DNA of 64,000 nt from Plantago major (GCA_026545765.1 CM048843.1:11555501-11619500), one strand, 5' to 3'; positions 48,361-60,872 are shown, counted from the first letter of the stretch. Program-made: numbers and translations. The notes: generated from the letters alone by a model not told the origin.

Positions 48361-48986
48361 GTCAGCCCATCAGTCACTTTCACACTTTTAGCAATCTCGA
48401 AACTCAGAGCAATCGCAAAGCAATCCAAGCGTTTGAAGACACATCCGAGCAAGCAAGAGTCGCAAGATTTGAAAGTTTTTTCTTCGAATCTGTACCCTCG
48501 GAGAAGCAGCAAGGCTTAGTCGTCCGTTCGAACTTATCAAATCAACTTTATCAAGTACGTACATCTTCACTTTTGCTGAGTTGTTTCCTTTTCACGATAT
48601 GCTTACTTCGTGCTCATATGTTTTTGCCCTGCTCGGATATGAAATGGTCGAGTCTGTTTTTGCCGATGTTGCGTGTGAAAGGCTTTAGCAACGTTCTTAG
48701 TTGAAACAATTTTTCCTCTGTACTGTTGCATGCCAATTTATTGCCAGTATCTTGTTGATGCATTTCATGTGTATGCCGACTGTAACCAAGATTTGATTAT
48801 GCATGCTTATTTGGTAGTGTGTTGGTGCCAATTGGCACACAGTCTTCCATAAATTTGCCCCGCTCAGCGTGCCGGGTAAGGTAGGTGATAGTGCCAGCGG
48901 CGCGTTAAGTATAAATCCGTAGGCTTCCTTTGACTTAAGAAATTACCTAAACGAACTCTCGGACAATCAACACCATCATTCCTGAC

Positions 48987-51769
48987 TTGTTTCCTTCTGC
49001 CCTAGGATGTCCGGGAGCGATAGTCGACCAAGACGAGGCCCTGTGTCATAGAGACGCAGTAGATTTAGGGATCGGGTCCGTGGACCTGAGCTCGTTCGTG
49101 AAAGATTTTGTGGATCTTGGGTCGTCCATAGATTCAGACACAGACGGAGCGAAGCATGATCAAGCATGTGCCGACGTTCCGGACTGTGGTGTCCTTGCTA
49201 AGACTAGGTCGTCAGTCCGATCTCGAACTGTAGGTGGAATTGGGACATCCTGTGATCTCGAGCGAATCAAGTGCAGAAGGAAGGGGACAATGGTCTGAGG
49301 CCAAGAAGTCGAGATGTTCGAGGCCGGGTGGAGGACCGTGTTAGAAGAGACAGTCCGTCTCGCCAAGCACGTCCGGAGAGGAAGATGCTAATGATGATGA
49401 AGAAGATGGTGAGGAAGATGAAGATGGGGACGAGGGGAAGAAGGAGAAGGATCCCTGCCGTCGTTCCTCTAGACGATCCAAGAGGCGGATTGCACTACAT
49501 CCTGCGCCTGCTCACCCAATCTTCAATTAATCGAAGGTCGTGGTGCAAAAGCTGCCCGAATCAAGTTCCCCCGTCATGCGTCCGCTGTTACAATAGTGGA
49601 CAAATTTGGAGAATTAAACACGGACGGGCTTCTTCCTACGTGTCCATCCAGGGTTAGGGCGGAGGACATCCCCGAGTGGAGGCGGAAGTGGGAGATCCCG
49701 ACCAGAGAAATCATGGTTCCCGAGCCCACACGCTTTTACAACCCGCCACGGGTATATGTGTGTGCACGAGGTAGCTTTTGCTTGTGGGTGGAAGGTACCC
49801 ATTGCAACGGAGTTGAAGCACATCCTAAATCACATTGGGATTGGTCCGAGTCAGGTTATCCCGAAATCCTTGGGTAATCTTATTTGCTTCGTCATTTTTT
49901 GCAAGAAGAAAGGGCAGCTCGTAAACTTTGAGAACTTCAGGCAGCTCTTTCACGTTTCATTTAGTCCGGGGAATCCCCTTTTTTACACCTTTACGAATAG
50001 GAAACCTTATAACTTCATTTGTGACTCCATTTCGTCGTTGGGGTCGAAGTGGTGGGATAAGTTCATATTTGTGCGGATGGCTCTGAAACACGGGGAGTCC
50101 GAGAGGCAGCGAGAGCAATGGGGACTGCCCATAAAGTTCCTGAGGGAGAGCATCCCGGATTGGCGCCCTCTTCCAAAGAATGTGGCTCCGTGGGTGGCTG
50201 CTATTCATAAAAAGCACGACCCGCCAACCTATCCATACCATTTGATCGACCATCACCGCCAGATTTGCGGCCTTGATCGACGCAATGAGGTTGGAGGGAA
50301 GACGGACTTCAGTAAGAACCTGATTACTTCGAGTCTTTATGCTTGCTATTCGTCGAGATACTTTATTCGGATTACGTATTTCCGCAATTCTGACAATCCC
50401 TCGTTAACCCGCCTGTATCTAACGCCCTTGGTTTATTGTGCAGCTCACTGGTTCGACTACATCGTGTCGACTCTCCGAGAGAAGAAGAGGTTGCAGAGGG
50501 AACAGCAAGCTTTGGAGGTCGCGGCTGGTCAAAGGACCCGAATCATTAACACTTCCACGGGTCTGCCCATGCCGGATCCGAAAAATGCTGCTGTGTTCGT
50601 CGCTGAAGAAGAAAGGCGGAGCAAGGCTGGTGAGGACTCCCAGGCCCTGGCGGTGCTCGATAGGCAAGGCTCACGCTGAGCGCCATCGCTACCAGTCGCC
50701 ACAACCTCGAGCCCCAACCCGGACGTATTTATGCGGACGCCATCATCTCGGGCAAAAAAGACGTAAGCTCGGAGGCTCCTCATCGCGAAGAGGCGTAGCT
50801 TGTCCGCCGTCCTTCCTGTGGACCAAGCCGCTCGATAAGGAATACGAGGCTTATGGACTCGTAAATGGAGTGGGTCGGAGGGCTGGATGCTCTATACCAG
50901 CGGGTAAATAATCTGTCCTTGGTTTACTTGTATTGTTCTTAATGTGATACAAATATAACTTGTATCTACTCGGGTGTTTCATCAAGGCCATGCAGTGGAA
51001 GGCCAGCGAACGGGCCACCATTGTAGAGGATCTCCATAAGGTTGTGTCCACGTCCGCGGATGAGGCGGAAAAAGTGAAGCAGCTGGAGATGAAGCTAAAG
51101 GAGAAAGAGGTGAATTTCCACAAGCTGAAGACCAGTTGGGAGAAAGTTAAGGCAGAACTCGACCACCAGGAGAGATTCGTCGATAAGGCGATGCAGGCTT
51201 TCCTGGATTTTAAGAACTTCCTGGTCGGGGGCCTCCAATATGTCCGTCTTTACGCCGGCCGTGACTTCTTGAGGTCTGCTTCTTTCAAGTTCCTGATGTC
51301 AGACAAATCGGATGCCTCCCGTCTGGATGGGTTTGTGTCCGCGATCGGACAGCTGCAGTCCAAGGGACTTCTTCCACCAGACTTTGACTGGAAGGCGGAG
51401 GGGTTGATCCCCTCTGCGGATGCGAACGGTGTCGAAGTGCCCGTCGATAGTGTCTCGGACGAGCAGTTGGCTGCATGTGAGTTTGTGGAACTGGTCACTG
51501 AGGAAGGTGAGATTGAGATCCAGAACGGCGGGCCTTTCCTTCCTAGGTTCGTCTCGGAAGCTCTTCTGAAAGTGGGCCTTGTACCCTTTAACGATTATCG
51601 AGCTTTCCTGCAAAAGTGGTTTGCCACCGCCTGCGTTCTTGACCTTCCCGCTGATTTCGACTTGTTTGCCCACGCTAAAGATCTTGCGGCGGAAGCCACC
51701 TACGAAGATCCTGACGCCAATCGGCCTGAAGCTGAAAAAGTTGGTCCAAGCCAGACTGGGCCCGAATGA
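48987..51769 (+). pseudogene. Antisense ORF block of the Tat element (gypsy-type transposon domain), broken
   Basis: Plus-strand open segments opposite to gag-pol. The one around 49756-50679 encodes HILNHIGIGPSQVIPKSLGN and FRQLFHVSFSPGNPLFYTFT. I recall this as the putative gypsy-type transposon domain (PF04195) found in antisense ORFs of Tat elements. A later one, 50960-51769, is a Lys/Glu-rich coiled coil (EKVKQLEMKLKEKEVNFHKL) followed by an acidic region. The spacing of segments suggests spliced exons, as described for Tat antisense ORFs. It is broken. Function is unknown; gag-like or regulatory roles are guesses. Confidence 0.65.
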
Positions 51770-52209
51770 GAAGTCCGGGGTATGCCCCGTTAGAAATCTG
51801 TATTTGCTAAATTTTGCTGTTGGATTTGAATCTTTTGATAACTCGGAATGTCATTACAGACTATAGCAATGTTTCGTATTTAATCCGAGGAGTTGAATCT
51901 CCTATGCTTCCAAACGTTTACTTGCTCTCTTCTTCGTTCTTCTTTATCTGTTGTTCATAGGCTGAGTTATTATAAATTACCCATCTCTTAAGAGCACGGA
52001 CCACTGTAGATGGTATCCGATGTAGAAATCAGACCATCGTCTTTCCGATACTCGGACTGTTCGCCCCTTGGGATGCGAGATTCTTCTAGAAGAAGGAAGG
52101 TAAAACAGTGAAATAGCCAACAGTGAAAAAGTCATTATGACTGTGTCTTTTCATCTTCCCAGTCATCGGATGATTGACAGATGGCGAGATCTGGAAGACT
52201 TGTCGCCAC

Positions 52210-52217
52210 TATAAATA
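52210..52217 (+). promoter_or_regulatory. TATA motif 2 of the Tat antisense unit
   Basis: TATAAATA on the plus strand, 100 bases before the ATG of the small open frame at 52317. Confidence 0.45.
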
Positions 52218-52316
52218 AGGCTGTGGTAATTCTCCCTTTTTCACTGTTGTACTTTCCCTCACTCTTTCTTGTGTTTTATCCACTTTATTATCCCGCGGGA
52301 GTCAGTGTGCTTTAGA

Positions 52317-52598
52317 ATGTCAGAATCGGGCGATGAAGAGTATAGTCGCTGGGTGAACTGCGCCTGCGGGAACATGCATCCGCACATTTACCAGGGTAGA
52401 GGCACCGCAGAAGACCCGATTGTCCTGGATTTTGAAGGCGAGCCCCCTCAGTGTCCAGGGATAGCTAGGAGATTGGCTGAGGAGGAGAGAGAGCGGACGC
52501 TGAGGTTGATCCGTATGAGGATCCGTGCACAACAGCAAGCTCGTCAGGGCCGAGGTGGAGGCCCAGAATCCCAAGGCTCGACTTCCGGGGTCTGGTGA
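52317..52598 (+). CDS. Small antisense ORF within the Tat element, unknown function
   Basis: An uninterrupted 93-codon frame starting MSESGDEEYSRWVNCACGN and ending STSGVW. It has a Cys-Ala-Cys near the start and a Glu/Arg-rich helix (RRLAEEERERTLRLIRMRIR) in the second half. It lies 100 bases behind a TATA motif and between the antisense ORF block and integrase. No family is recognised. It may be a small regulatory protein of the element or simply open by chance. Confidence 0.4.
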   Translation: MSESGDEEYSRWVNCACGNMHPHIYQGRGTAEDPIVLDFEGEPPQCPGIARRLAEEERERTLRLIRMRIRAQQQARQGRGGGPESQGSTSGVW

Positions 52599-52940
52599 AG
52601 GAACAAGGCGGGGTATGCCCCGTGGATGCATGTACTTATTCTTGGATCCTTCCAGATTGTACATCTGTTATGTAAATGTTCAGATAATTTTGTTTATTAA
52701 ATTCGAACTATTTTTCCTCGGACGGGATTTCCATCTTTTTCGTGTGCGGACTTCGTCAGATGATATTGACGCATGTATTTTTGTAAAATGGCTAAGAAAC
52801 TCGAACGTAGTTGATGGGCTTGTTTAGGCTTGATTGGATAAACCCGTCTGGCCCAACACTGTTCAACCCAAATGAATAGTTTAAGCCCATTGTCGACGTC
52901 GAAGTTCTGACGTGTCGGACGCCCATTGGTTCGTCACTTC

Positions 52941-52948
52941 TATAAATA
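52941..52948 (+). promoter_or_regulatory. TATA motif 3 of the Tat antisense unit
   Basis: TATAAATA on the plus strand with a leader-like stretch following. The only open frame behind it is short (near 52926-53351) with no recognisable product. Confidence 0.35.
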
Positions 52949-53639
52949 CTGCGGATCCCTCTTGGCCTTGGTCGTGCAAATCCAACTTCCACTTTCCAAA
53001 TCTACTCAAAAGCAAGAAGACGGTCTCTTGAATAGTTTCCCCCTCTTGACTCCCGTCCACTCTCAAGTCAGCGTTTATTCTGAGCTTGAGAGTGGAGTGG
53101 GTCTAGAGGGGAAAATTGTTGAAGATCAGTCACCGAAAAGCATAGATCTCAGTTTGAATGTATATCTGCCCGTCTCCTCTACTTTCTTCCATCCCCACTT
53201 TAATGGCTCAAATCTCTCTTATATTGGAAACGGTTTCCGAATTTCAAGAGAGTTTGAGTCTTTAAAGCCGGTGAGGCGGAAATCTCTTCCTGTCTGCACT
53301 TTGTTTTCCCCGGATACAGGACTTGCATTCCATGTTTTGGTGGTATCCTGAAGGATTCCAGCATGTTTAACCGTTCTCTTGTGTGCAGGTAGATCGAGTT
53401 CCTGGCCTCCGCAGAAACCAGACTTTTCCGCTTTGACACGGAGGAAGCTTTTTCCTACGGGGAACGATCTTTGCTGGGAGATGACGTATCTCCACAGACA
53501 TTTTCTGCCTTTTTCTCGTTGCGTCCGTAAGTCCGGATATCGATCCGAGATTGCAAATTGTACAGACAAGATTAAGTGTAATTCGTCTTTGTATGAACGA
53601 AATCTCTTGCTTTCTTTGTAGTTAATCGAACATTAGATC

Positions 53640-54885
53640 TCAGATGCATAGATCGAAAAATCACAAATCGAAAGATAGAAGTTGTATTGATTTGACGAAA
53701 ATTCAATTACAACTTGCGGGCTCTATGGCCAATGACAAAAGGATCAAAAAAGAAACAGAACTGACGGAGTTCCGTGTCACAAATGGTTGAATATTGAGAT
53801 GATCAATCGACATGATGGAGCTCCGCGCAATTATCTTTAAGCATAGAACTTCTGAAGGTTTCTAGCATTCCACGGACGCCTGAGGAGATGTCCGTTCTCA
53901 TCTTGTAATTCATAACTCTCATTTACTTTTGCCCCGACAATCTTGTAGGGTCCTTCCCACTTGGGCTTGAGTTTTCCAACATTGCTCAAAATGTCGGCTC
54001 GTCGGAGCACTAGGTCCCCGACTTGCAAGTTCGCCGCATGAACGTTCTGTTGCTCAAGGCGCTTTCGATACCTAAGGATATTCGCCATGCATCGACCTTT
54101 TCGTTTCAAACATGTCCATTCGAATATCCGAGCTTCTCGTTTGCCTTGTCTTCAAACTCTTGGATTCTCAAAGTCTCTACAAGAATCTCGGATGGTATGA
54201 CCGCCTCGAACCATACACCAAGGAGAAAGGAGTTTCTTTGGTCGCAAATGCGATGGTGCGATCGCCATAGCACGCCTTCGTGTCGTCCTTGACTTTCTTG
54301 CGAAGTTCTTAATCGCTTCTCGAGGATCTTGACTATTATTTTCTTTGTGGACTCAGCCTGTCCATTGGCTTACGGGTATCCAACAGATGTAAATCGTTGC
54401 TCGATTTTGAAGGACGCCAGCCATTCCTTGAGCCTATGTCCTGAGAACTGGGCACCATTATCCGAGACGAGAATCCTGGGCAGGCCAAAGTGACAGATGA
54501 TATTCTTCTAGATAAAGGTCCGCACTCGACTCTCTGTAATGGTTGCAACAGCCTCGGCTTCTACCCATTTGGTAAAGTACTCCACAACCACAATAAGAAA
54601 CTTTTTCTGCTGGGTACCCCTCGGAAATGGTCCGACAATGTCGATACCCCACTGATCGAACGGACACGCTATGATTGACGGAATCATAGGGTTCGTCGGA
54701 CGATGTGGGATGTTTGCGTAATATTGGCAATCCTGACATCTCCGGGCGTGGTCGGCGGAATCTTTACCGATGGTGGGCCAATAATAGCCTTGTCGTATGA
54801 TTTTTACGGTCTTCCCGGAATGACTCTGACTTCCATTGTGTATCTCTTCCAAGACGGATGCAGTGCTTCTTGTGGGTTCAAGCAT
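53640..54885 (-). pseudogene. Tat integrase, broken
   Basis: The upstream piece (54885 to 54508) has the zinc finger part (HNGSQSHSGKTVKIIRQGYY with CQDCQYYA) and the start of the DDE core (WGIDIVGPFP, FTKWVEAEAV). The downstream piece (54109 to 53837) is the C-terminal NLQVGDLVLRRAD and PKWEGPYKIV chromodomain-less tail. Position after RNase H is the Ty3/gypsy order. Broken in a few places. Confidence 0.85.
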
Positions 54886-55775
54886 CTCAGGTGGGTCCCG
54901 GAAAAAGATCTTTTGTACAGATCATCACCCATTATAAAATATCTATTTGCTCGGCATTGTACACTCCTTGATTCTTTCGGATCGGCCGGCAAAGATTCGT
55001 CCTTGAGATAGTTAAAAATGTCAGTCATCCAGTTTCTTCCTGTGTCAAGTATCATGACCGCCGAACTGGGACCCATGACGGATAAGTCAGTAATGGTGAG
55101 TAGAAGTACTCTCCTTGTGTCCAAAGCCGCCGTAGCAGATGCGTATTTTGCCAAGGCATCAGCTCTTTCGTTCCAAACTCTGTCAAACTTTTCCAAGGTG
55201 AATTCCTCGAAGCGGCTGGCCTCATTCTTGAGTAGCTCAAGATACTTGATCATCGAAGGACCTTTTGTGGCAAAACTTCCTGAAAATTGGGCCTCGACGA
55301 GCTGTGAGTCCGTGTAAGCTTTGACCTTCCGGGCTTGGAGAGACTTGGCTAGCCGCAGCCCCACTAAAAGTGCCTCATATTCTGCCTCATTATTGGTAAC
55401 TTTGAAATCCAAGGAAATCGCATAGTCGAGTTCCGCACCCTCTGGGCTCTTAAGGTAGATTCCAATTCCTCCCACTCTTCTAGTGGAAGAACCATCGACT
55501 TCCAATGTCCAGATATCGGAAGGTTGTTTTTTGATTTGGAGATCTCTTGCGAGCTGCTGAGGTTCCGCTCTTGGTTCGTCCCCTCCAGTGATTTTCGTTC
55601 TGATGTTGTCCGAACTGGGATTTCTGGGAACATCACCAAGTAGAAACATTTGGTTGACCCGAGTTTCCCCCTCTGACAAAGGGAGGGGCCGATTGATGAA
55701 CTGGGCTTCCTCAAGGTTTTCTGGGTTGAACATTGGCGATTTGGATTTCGGACTATATGTTTGGTGATTAAGCAC
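54804..55775 (-). pseudogene. Tat second (archaeal-type) RNase H domain
   Basis: Encodes WTLEVDGSSTRRVGGIGIYL, AISLDFKVTNNEAEYEALLV, AYTDSQLVEAQFSG and NERADALAKYAS. The Asp-Glu-Asp-Asp pattern belongs to an archaeal/plant-type RNase H. Having it in addition to the ordinary gypsy RNase H is the diagnostic feature of the Tat lineage. Confidence 0.85.
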
Positions 55776-55789
55776 TCGAACACTTGCTT

Positions 55790-58239
55790 GTCAGGGACTT
55801 TCTCTGAATCCTTCTCTGGGTAATCCGCTAAGAAGTCGGCGAGGACCTGAGCCTTTTTGGCTGACGGAGCCTGGTAGCAAATGTCGTATTCGCTGAGCTC
55901 GATCGCCCACTTAGAGAGTCGTCCAGATTGGTCGGGCTTTCCTAAGACCTGTTTCAAAGGTTCCGCAGTTAGTACCACTATTTTGTGAGACTTAAAGTAA
56001 GGTTTTAACCGTCTGGCGGTATAAACTAAAGCGTATGTGAGTTTCTCGATCTTCACGTATCTTGTCTCCGCCCCAGCAAGGGCTTTGCTAAGATAGTAGA
56101 TCGGCAAATGCTCGTTAGCTTGAATCCGTATTAGGACGACACTCATTGCCTCTTCCGTAATTGCTAGGTAGAGTGTTTCTCCTTCGACGGGCTTGGAGAG
56201 CAGTGGAGGGGAATGGAGGTATTCTTTCAATTTTTCGAAAGCCTCAGAACATTCCGCGGTCCACACAAAGTTCTCTCCTTTCCGGAGGGTTTTGAAGAAC
56301 GGAAGATTCTTCTCGGCTGATCGGGAAATAAAACGACTTAAGGACATGAGACTTCCTATGAGCCGCTGTACCTCATTGAGGGTTTTCGGGTGTGGCAGAT
56401 CTAGGATCGCCTTGATTTTCTCGGGATTGGCGCTTATTCCCCTTTCCGTGACCATGTATCCGAGGAATTTTCCTCCCTTTACTCCGAAAGTGCATTTTTC
56501 CGGATTCAGTTTCATCCCATACTTCCGCAGAATGGAAAAGCAATTGTTGAGATGCTCAATATGCTCTTCTTGATCTTACTTTTAACAAGCATGTCGTCAC
56601 GTAGACTTCCATCGTCCTTCCGATTTGTCTTTGAACATTTGGTTTACGATCATTTGGTAGGTGGCTCCAGCGTTCTTGATCGAATGGCATCACCTTGAAG
56701 CAAGATACTCCTCCCGCTTGAAAAAGCCGTTTTCTTAACGTCCTCCTTGGCCATCCGAATTTGGTAGAAGCCTTGGTATGCGTCCATGAAGCTCAGTAGC
56801 GCACATCCGGAGGTAGAGTCAACCAGTTGATCTATCCGTGGCAATGGATACGGATCCTTGGGGCAAAACTTGTTCAACCTTGTGAAGTCATTACACATTC
56901 GCCACTTGCCTGGCGACTTTTCGACCAGAACAACATTGCAAACCCAGTCAGAATAGCGGACTTCCTCGATGTGTCCTGCCTTTAGGAGTCGATCGACTTC
57001 GGCGGATATGATGGCATCCTTGATTGGGCCAAAGTCTTTCCTTTTCTGTCGGATGTATTTGACCGAAGGATCCATGTTCAGACGGTGAACTGTAACCCGT
57101 GGGTCGATCCCCTTCAGATCGTCGGTACTCCAGGCGAACACATCGTTGTTTTCTCGGAGGCAAGCGATGAGCTTCATCTCTACTTCCACATTCATTTTGG
57201 TCCCGATCCTTGTTTTCTTCTCGGGATCGCCAGCAATAATCTCGATCTCTTTAAGGGTCTCATGGGGCTCAATTCGCGTCGTTCTAGGAAATTTTTCCTT
57301 CTGGCTTCCTACGCCGACTTGTGAGTCCTCTTTTCTGGGTGGAAGGATAGTGGGCGCGTCGGGAGTCATGGTGACTGTTAGCACGGGCGCAGACGCCCTT
57401 CTTGTGGACATGATATAACATTCCCAAGCTTCTCTGACATTTCCGAGCTCTTGTCCGACTCCGAAGGCCGTTGGGAACTTCATCCTATTGTGGAGAGTAG
57501 ATGAAACAGCTCGGAACTGGTTGAGACCTGGGCGTCCGAAGATGGCACTGTAGTCGAAAGTTTGTTCGACCACCACGAAGCGGACTTCTTGTGTCACCCT
57601 TGCCGGAAAGGTACCGAGAGAAACATGTAACATGATACTTCCGAGGGGTCGTACAGTTCCTCCTCCGAATCCTAATATGGAGGTGTGCACTCTGCCATAT
57701 CGGACTCTACCCAATGCCATCTGATCCAGTGTCCTCTTAGAGATGATGTTCGAGGAACTTCCAGTGTCAACCAAGATCTTATTCACTCGGTAGGTTGCAA
57801 TGGTCAAGGAGACCACCAGTGGGACATCTGGGTTTTCGATGTCTTCTCCCCCTGCCGTAGGAGGAGGAATTTCACTGTCATCGAATGATATGGTGTTAGT
57901 GCCTAGAATTGCCGGACTAGCATATGCTCGGTCGTTGTTTCGGAGGTTTTGCGCGGTGCGCTCCCTTGCGTTCCTGCTATCTCCCCCCGTTGGTCCTCCC
58001 GCAATAGTGTTGATCACCCCGCTGTATGGGGCGTTTTCCATTTCGATATCGTCAGTATATCGGTAAGAACGTTGGTCCAGACGGGGCGGATAGTTGGTTG
58101 GCGGAGGGGGCAGAGGCAATGAGTGGGGCGGTGGTTCCGTCATCCTCTCATCTCTCCTTTGCTCTGTTCTATCTTGTCGTACAGGTTCGTCCTTATAGAT
58201 ATGCTCCTTCAATTTTCCATCCCTTATCAGGTGTTCCAC
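55790..58239 (-). pseudogene. Tat protease, reverse transcriptase and first RNase H, broken
   Basis: The protease has ILVDTGSSSNIISKRTLDQM. RT follows with KSPGKWRMCNDFTRLNKFCP, DPYPLPRIDQLVDSTSGCAL and LSFMDAYQGFYQI. Then come the connection/RNase H part with MKLNPEKCTFGVKGGKFLGY and YALVYTARRLKPYFKSHKIV. This is typical Ty3/gypsy pol. A few interruptions. Confidence 0.87.
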
Positions 58240-58247
58240 CTCTGTCT

Positions 58248-59936
58248 TCAGCTGAATGCAATCGTCCGTTTCGTGTCCGCGACACTTGTGAAACTTGCAA
58301 TAGCCTTTTGCGTTCTTGCTCTTCTGGCATTGTGAGGGGCTTGACCATCGACGTCCAGCTTCTTCTCAACAATAGTTGCCAAGATGTCGGATCTTGGTCT
58401 GTTGAGCCGGGTATAGTCCGCATATCGCCTTGGCGGACTTCTCTCCCTGTGAAAACCTCTGTCTCTTTGATCCCTTCTTGAATCAAACTTTACCGGGCGT
58501 TGGTCTTGCTTCACCGGATCCTTTGCTTTCTTGGAGCTGGCTCTCACTGGAACATTCCTTCTGTAATCTTCTCCATACATCACTTCCTCACAGATGTCTT
58601 CTAAGTACTTTTCGCTTCTTACCTCTTGACTTGAGAGTTTTCTTCGGAGTTCCGAGTTGAGAGTATTAGCATACAGGTGTCGGACCCGTTCTTTAATACT
58701 GTGTGGCTCAACCCGAAGAACCTCCGTGTGAAATCGATCCAAGAAAGTCCTTAGATCCTCGTGCTCTCCCTGTATAACGCCTGCTAGATGCTCCACGGTA
58801 CGTTTTCTCCTCTTGGATTTGCCGAATCGAGCCAAGAATTTAGAAGACAGATCCGCGTACGACTGTATCGAATTATTCGATAAAGAGGTGTACCAATCCA
58901 TGACAGTCCCGAAGAGAGTGGACAAGAAAGTGAGGACTTTAATGTTGTCACTCATCCCTTTGGAATCCATCTTTCTGTTGAAGCGTGTCAGGTGACCCAC
59001 GGGACAAGCGTCCCCATAGTAGTATTCCAAGTTTGGAATCACTTGGTCCGAATTCCTGTTTCTCTCCTTCTCTCTCATGATACTGTCACATAGGGGATTT
59101 GGCGCGCTGGTAGTTATCTGCTCGTGATCTTTTACGAGACGTCCGAGGCTTAGAATTTGAGCTTCTAAAGCCTTTTGCTGGGCATAGATCTCGTCTGCCG
59201 TCATGATCTCCCCTGTCCTCGGATGCATGGCCACATCCGCGGAAAGTTCATTCATGCGGGCTCTTGGAATTGTTTCCGCCACTTGATCCCTGTCCCTCGG
59301 AGGCACTGGGAGTGGAACTTCTGGGTGTCTATTGTTCACGTCTTGGCGCTCTCTCCTTACTTGATGGCTTCCTTCCCCTCGGTTGTGAGGTGATGCCCTT
59401 TGTCAATAGATCTCGCAAATCCTCCAGGGTTCTTGATCTCCTAATCTTCATTGGATTGACGTTGTCCGTTCCTAGACAATCTTGGCTCTCGACGAGGCGT
59501 AACCATTTGGCGGAGTGGCTTGTTGTGGAGGAGCATTGTTGGATCGTGCACCTTGGATGATCGTTAGCGACTGTCAGCGCATCTCGCTCAATCCAAGGTC
59601 GTTAGTGCGGACAATGCGTCCATCAGGCATCGTGAATTGTTGGGGTGCGGGTGGGCCTTGAGCTCCTGTCGGAGAAGCTCGGGCCGCACCTTCTTCCGAG
59701 GAAGGACTGGCTGTGCGTCCCTCGCTTGGATATCTTCCTCTTACCGTTGCAGCCCTGCGTCCCCGGGTGGGCGGGCGTCCCCGCGGGCGCGGTGGTGGAG
59801 TTCTTAATTCTGTAGTACCAGCTCTCGCTCTCGTTCTTGCCATTGGTTTACTCGAAACACAGATGCTTTTTGTAAAGATTCCCACAGATGGCGCCAAAAT
59901 GTTGAGGGATAAACCTCTCAACACCAACACTACCAC
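58248..59936 (-). pseudogene. Tat gag, broken
   Basis: The main segment (59339 to 58248) contains the retrotransposon gag core with MDWYTSLSNNSIQSYADLSS, FLARFGKSKRRKRTVEHLAG and TFLDRFHTEVLRVEP. A proline/arginine-rich N-terminal segment (59936 to 59574) starts after the primer-binding site. Broken in a few places. Confidence 0.82.
59881..59898 (-). promoter_or_regulatory. Primer-binding site of the Tat element
   Basis: The minus strand reads TTTGGCGCCATCTGTGGG immediately after the LTR, the form typical for Tat-group elements. It fixes the minus orientation. Confidence 0.8.
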
Positions 59937-60770
59937 TGCAAGTAACCTAATCCAAGCTCCGCCTCCAACTTGAAGTCCGATAAAAGGCTTGTCCGAGAAA
60001 GAGCACCTGAAAGGACTAAGTGGGGGGGGAGGGGTTAGAATGGGTTACCCGGATTGCCAAGGTCAATCCGGAAAGAGGCTTTACTCAAAGGAGAGATGGT
60101 AGCTCTCAATGCAATAGTAATGGGAAAGGTATTATGTCTCAGAAGACTTAGGGATAGTTACTTTGATCTCGCTTCCTTGCTTACCTTAAGGTCTTGGACC
60201 TTGTGCTATATTTATAGTTATCATGTACTTATGAAGAGGTTCATAAGATGATGCCAAGTGTATGATTCAGATTTGGACACCAATGCTCCCTTTGGCCCAT
60301 GGCCCATTAGTGAACAGTAATCCAATACCGATAAGTGGGCCTGGGAGGGTAGTTTGGACCTTTTCCCTCTGAGAGTACTGTTCCGCCTGTTGGGTCCGTG
60401 TTAGTCCCTCGGACAGACCTGTCTGCTTGGTTGATCTGCCCTTGGGTAACTCTGGATGTCCGAGCCAAGAGTCTCATGGAAGTATCTCAGTGGTTCTGTT
60501 ATATACGTTTGGTCTTAAAGTAATGGTGGCGTCCGAGATTCTCTCGTACGGTCCGTTAGGCATCTCTGTACTGACATGGTCAGGTTTGGAAGTTCTTTCC
60601 TTAGCATTTCGGTGGTCGTGGAGATATAGTGACTTCAGCGTACTGGTCGATTCACTTTGGTCGGACCATGTGAGGTCGGACCAGTACTGAATTGGCTAGT
60701 TAAGCCGTGATGCGCTTTAGGACACGCTCTATGGCGCCCTTAACGGATTGGACACATTTCCGTATCAACA
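59900..60770 (-). repeat. 5' LTR of the Tat element
   Basis: 871 bp, with the same TGTTGAGGG and TATCAACA termini as the other LTR and followed by GTATG. The few differences from the 3' LTR lie in two or three short patches. Confidence 0.9.
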
Positions 60771-60872
60771 GTATGCAAGAGGTGTTCCACCGTGCCGCTC
60801 ATAAGGAGCTTAAAGATCACCTCTGCGTCCATTTCAACCACGATCTTTGTGGCGCCCCGATTAAGAAGAACC
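60771..60872 (-). pseudogene. LINE-type RNase H remnant, upstream piece
   Basis: The minus strand encodes NRGATKIVVEMDAEVIFKLL, resembling the second strand and helix of RVT_3/LINE RNase H (KIIVELDAEVI). It ends at the Tat target duplication and corresponds to the piece at 46836-46932. A central part of the usual domain is missing between the two. Confidence 0.45.

Larger units (their letters stand above)
46933..60770 (-). mobile_element. Tat-lineage Ty3/gypsy element (fossil) with antisense ORF block
   Basis: 13.8 kb between LTRs at 46933-47790 and 59900-60770, with a perfect GTATG target duplication (46928-46932 and 60771-60775). The minus strand carries primer-binding site, gag, protease-RT, RNase H, a second RNase H-like domain and integrase, in the Ty3/gypsy order. 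The second RNase H and large antisense open regions between integrase and the 3' LTR are marks of the Tat group (Retand/Ogre relatives). The two LTRs look nearly identical by eye, suggesting a fairly recent insertion. Structure is complete, but the coding regions are broken in several places. Confidence 0.88.

Noticed and set aside
60848-60860. TGTGGCGCCCCGATT as the start of another gypsy LTR
   Set aside because: It lies inside the LINE-like RNase H reading frame on the minus strand, and no matching end or target duplication was found downstream.
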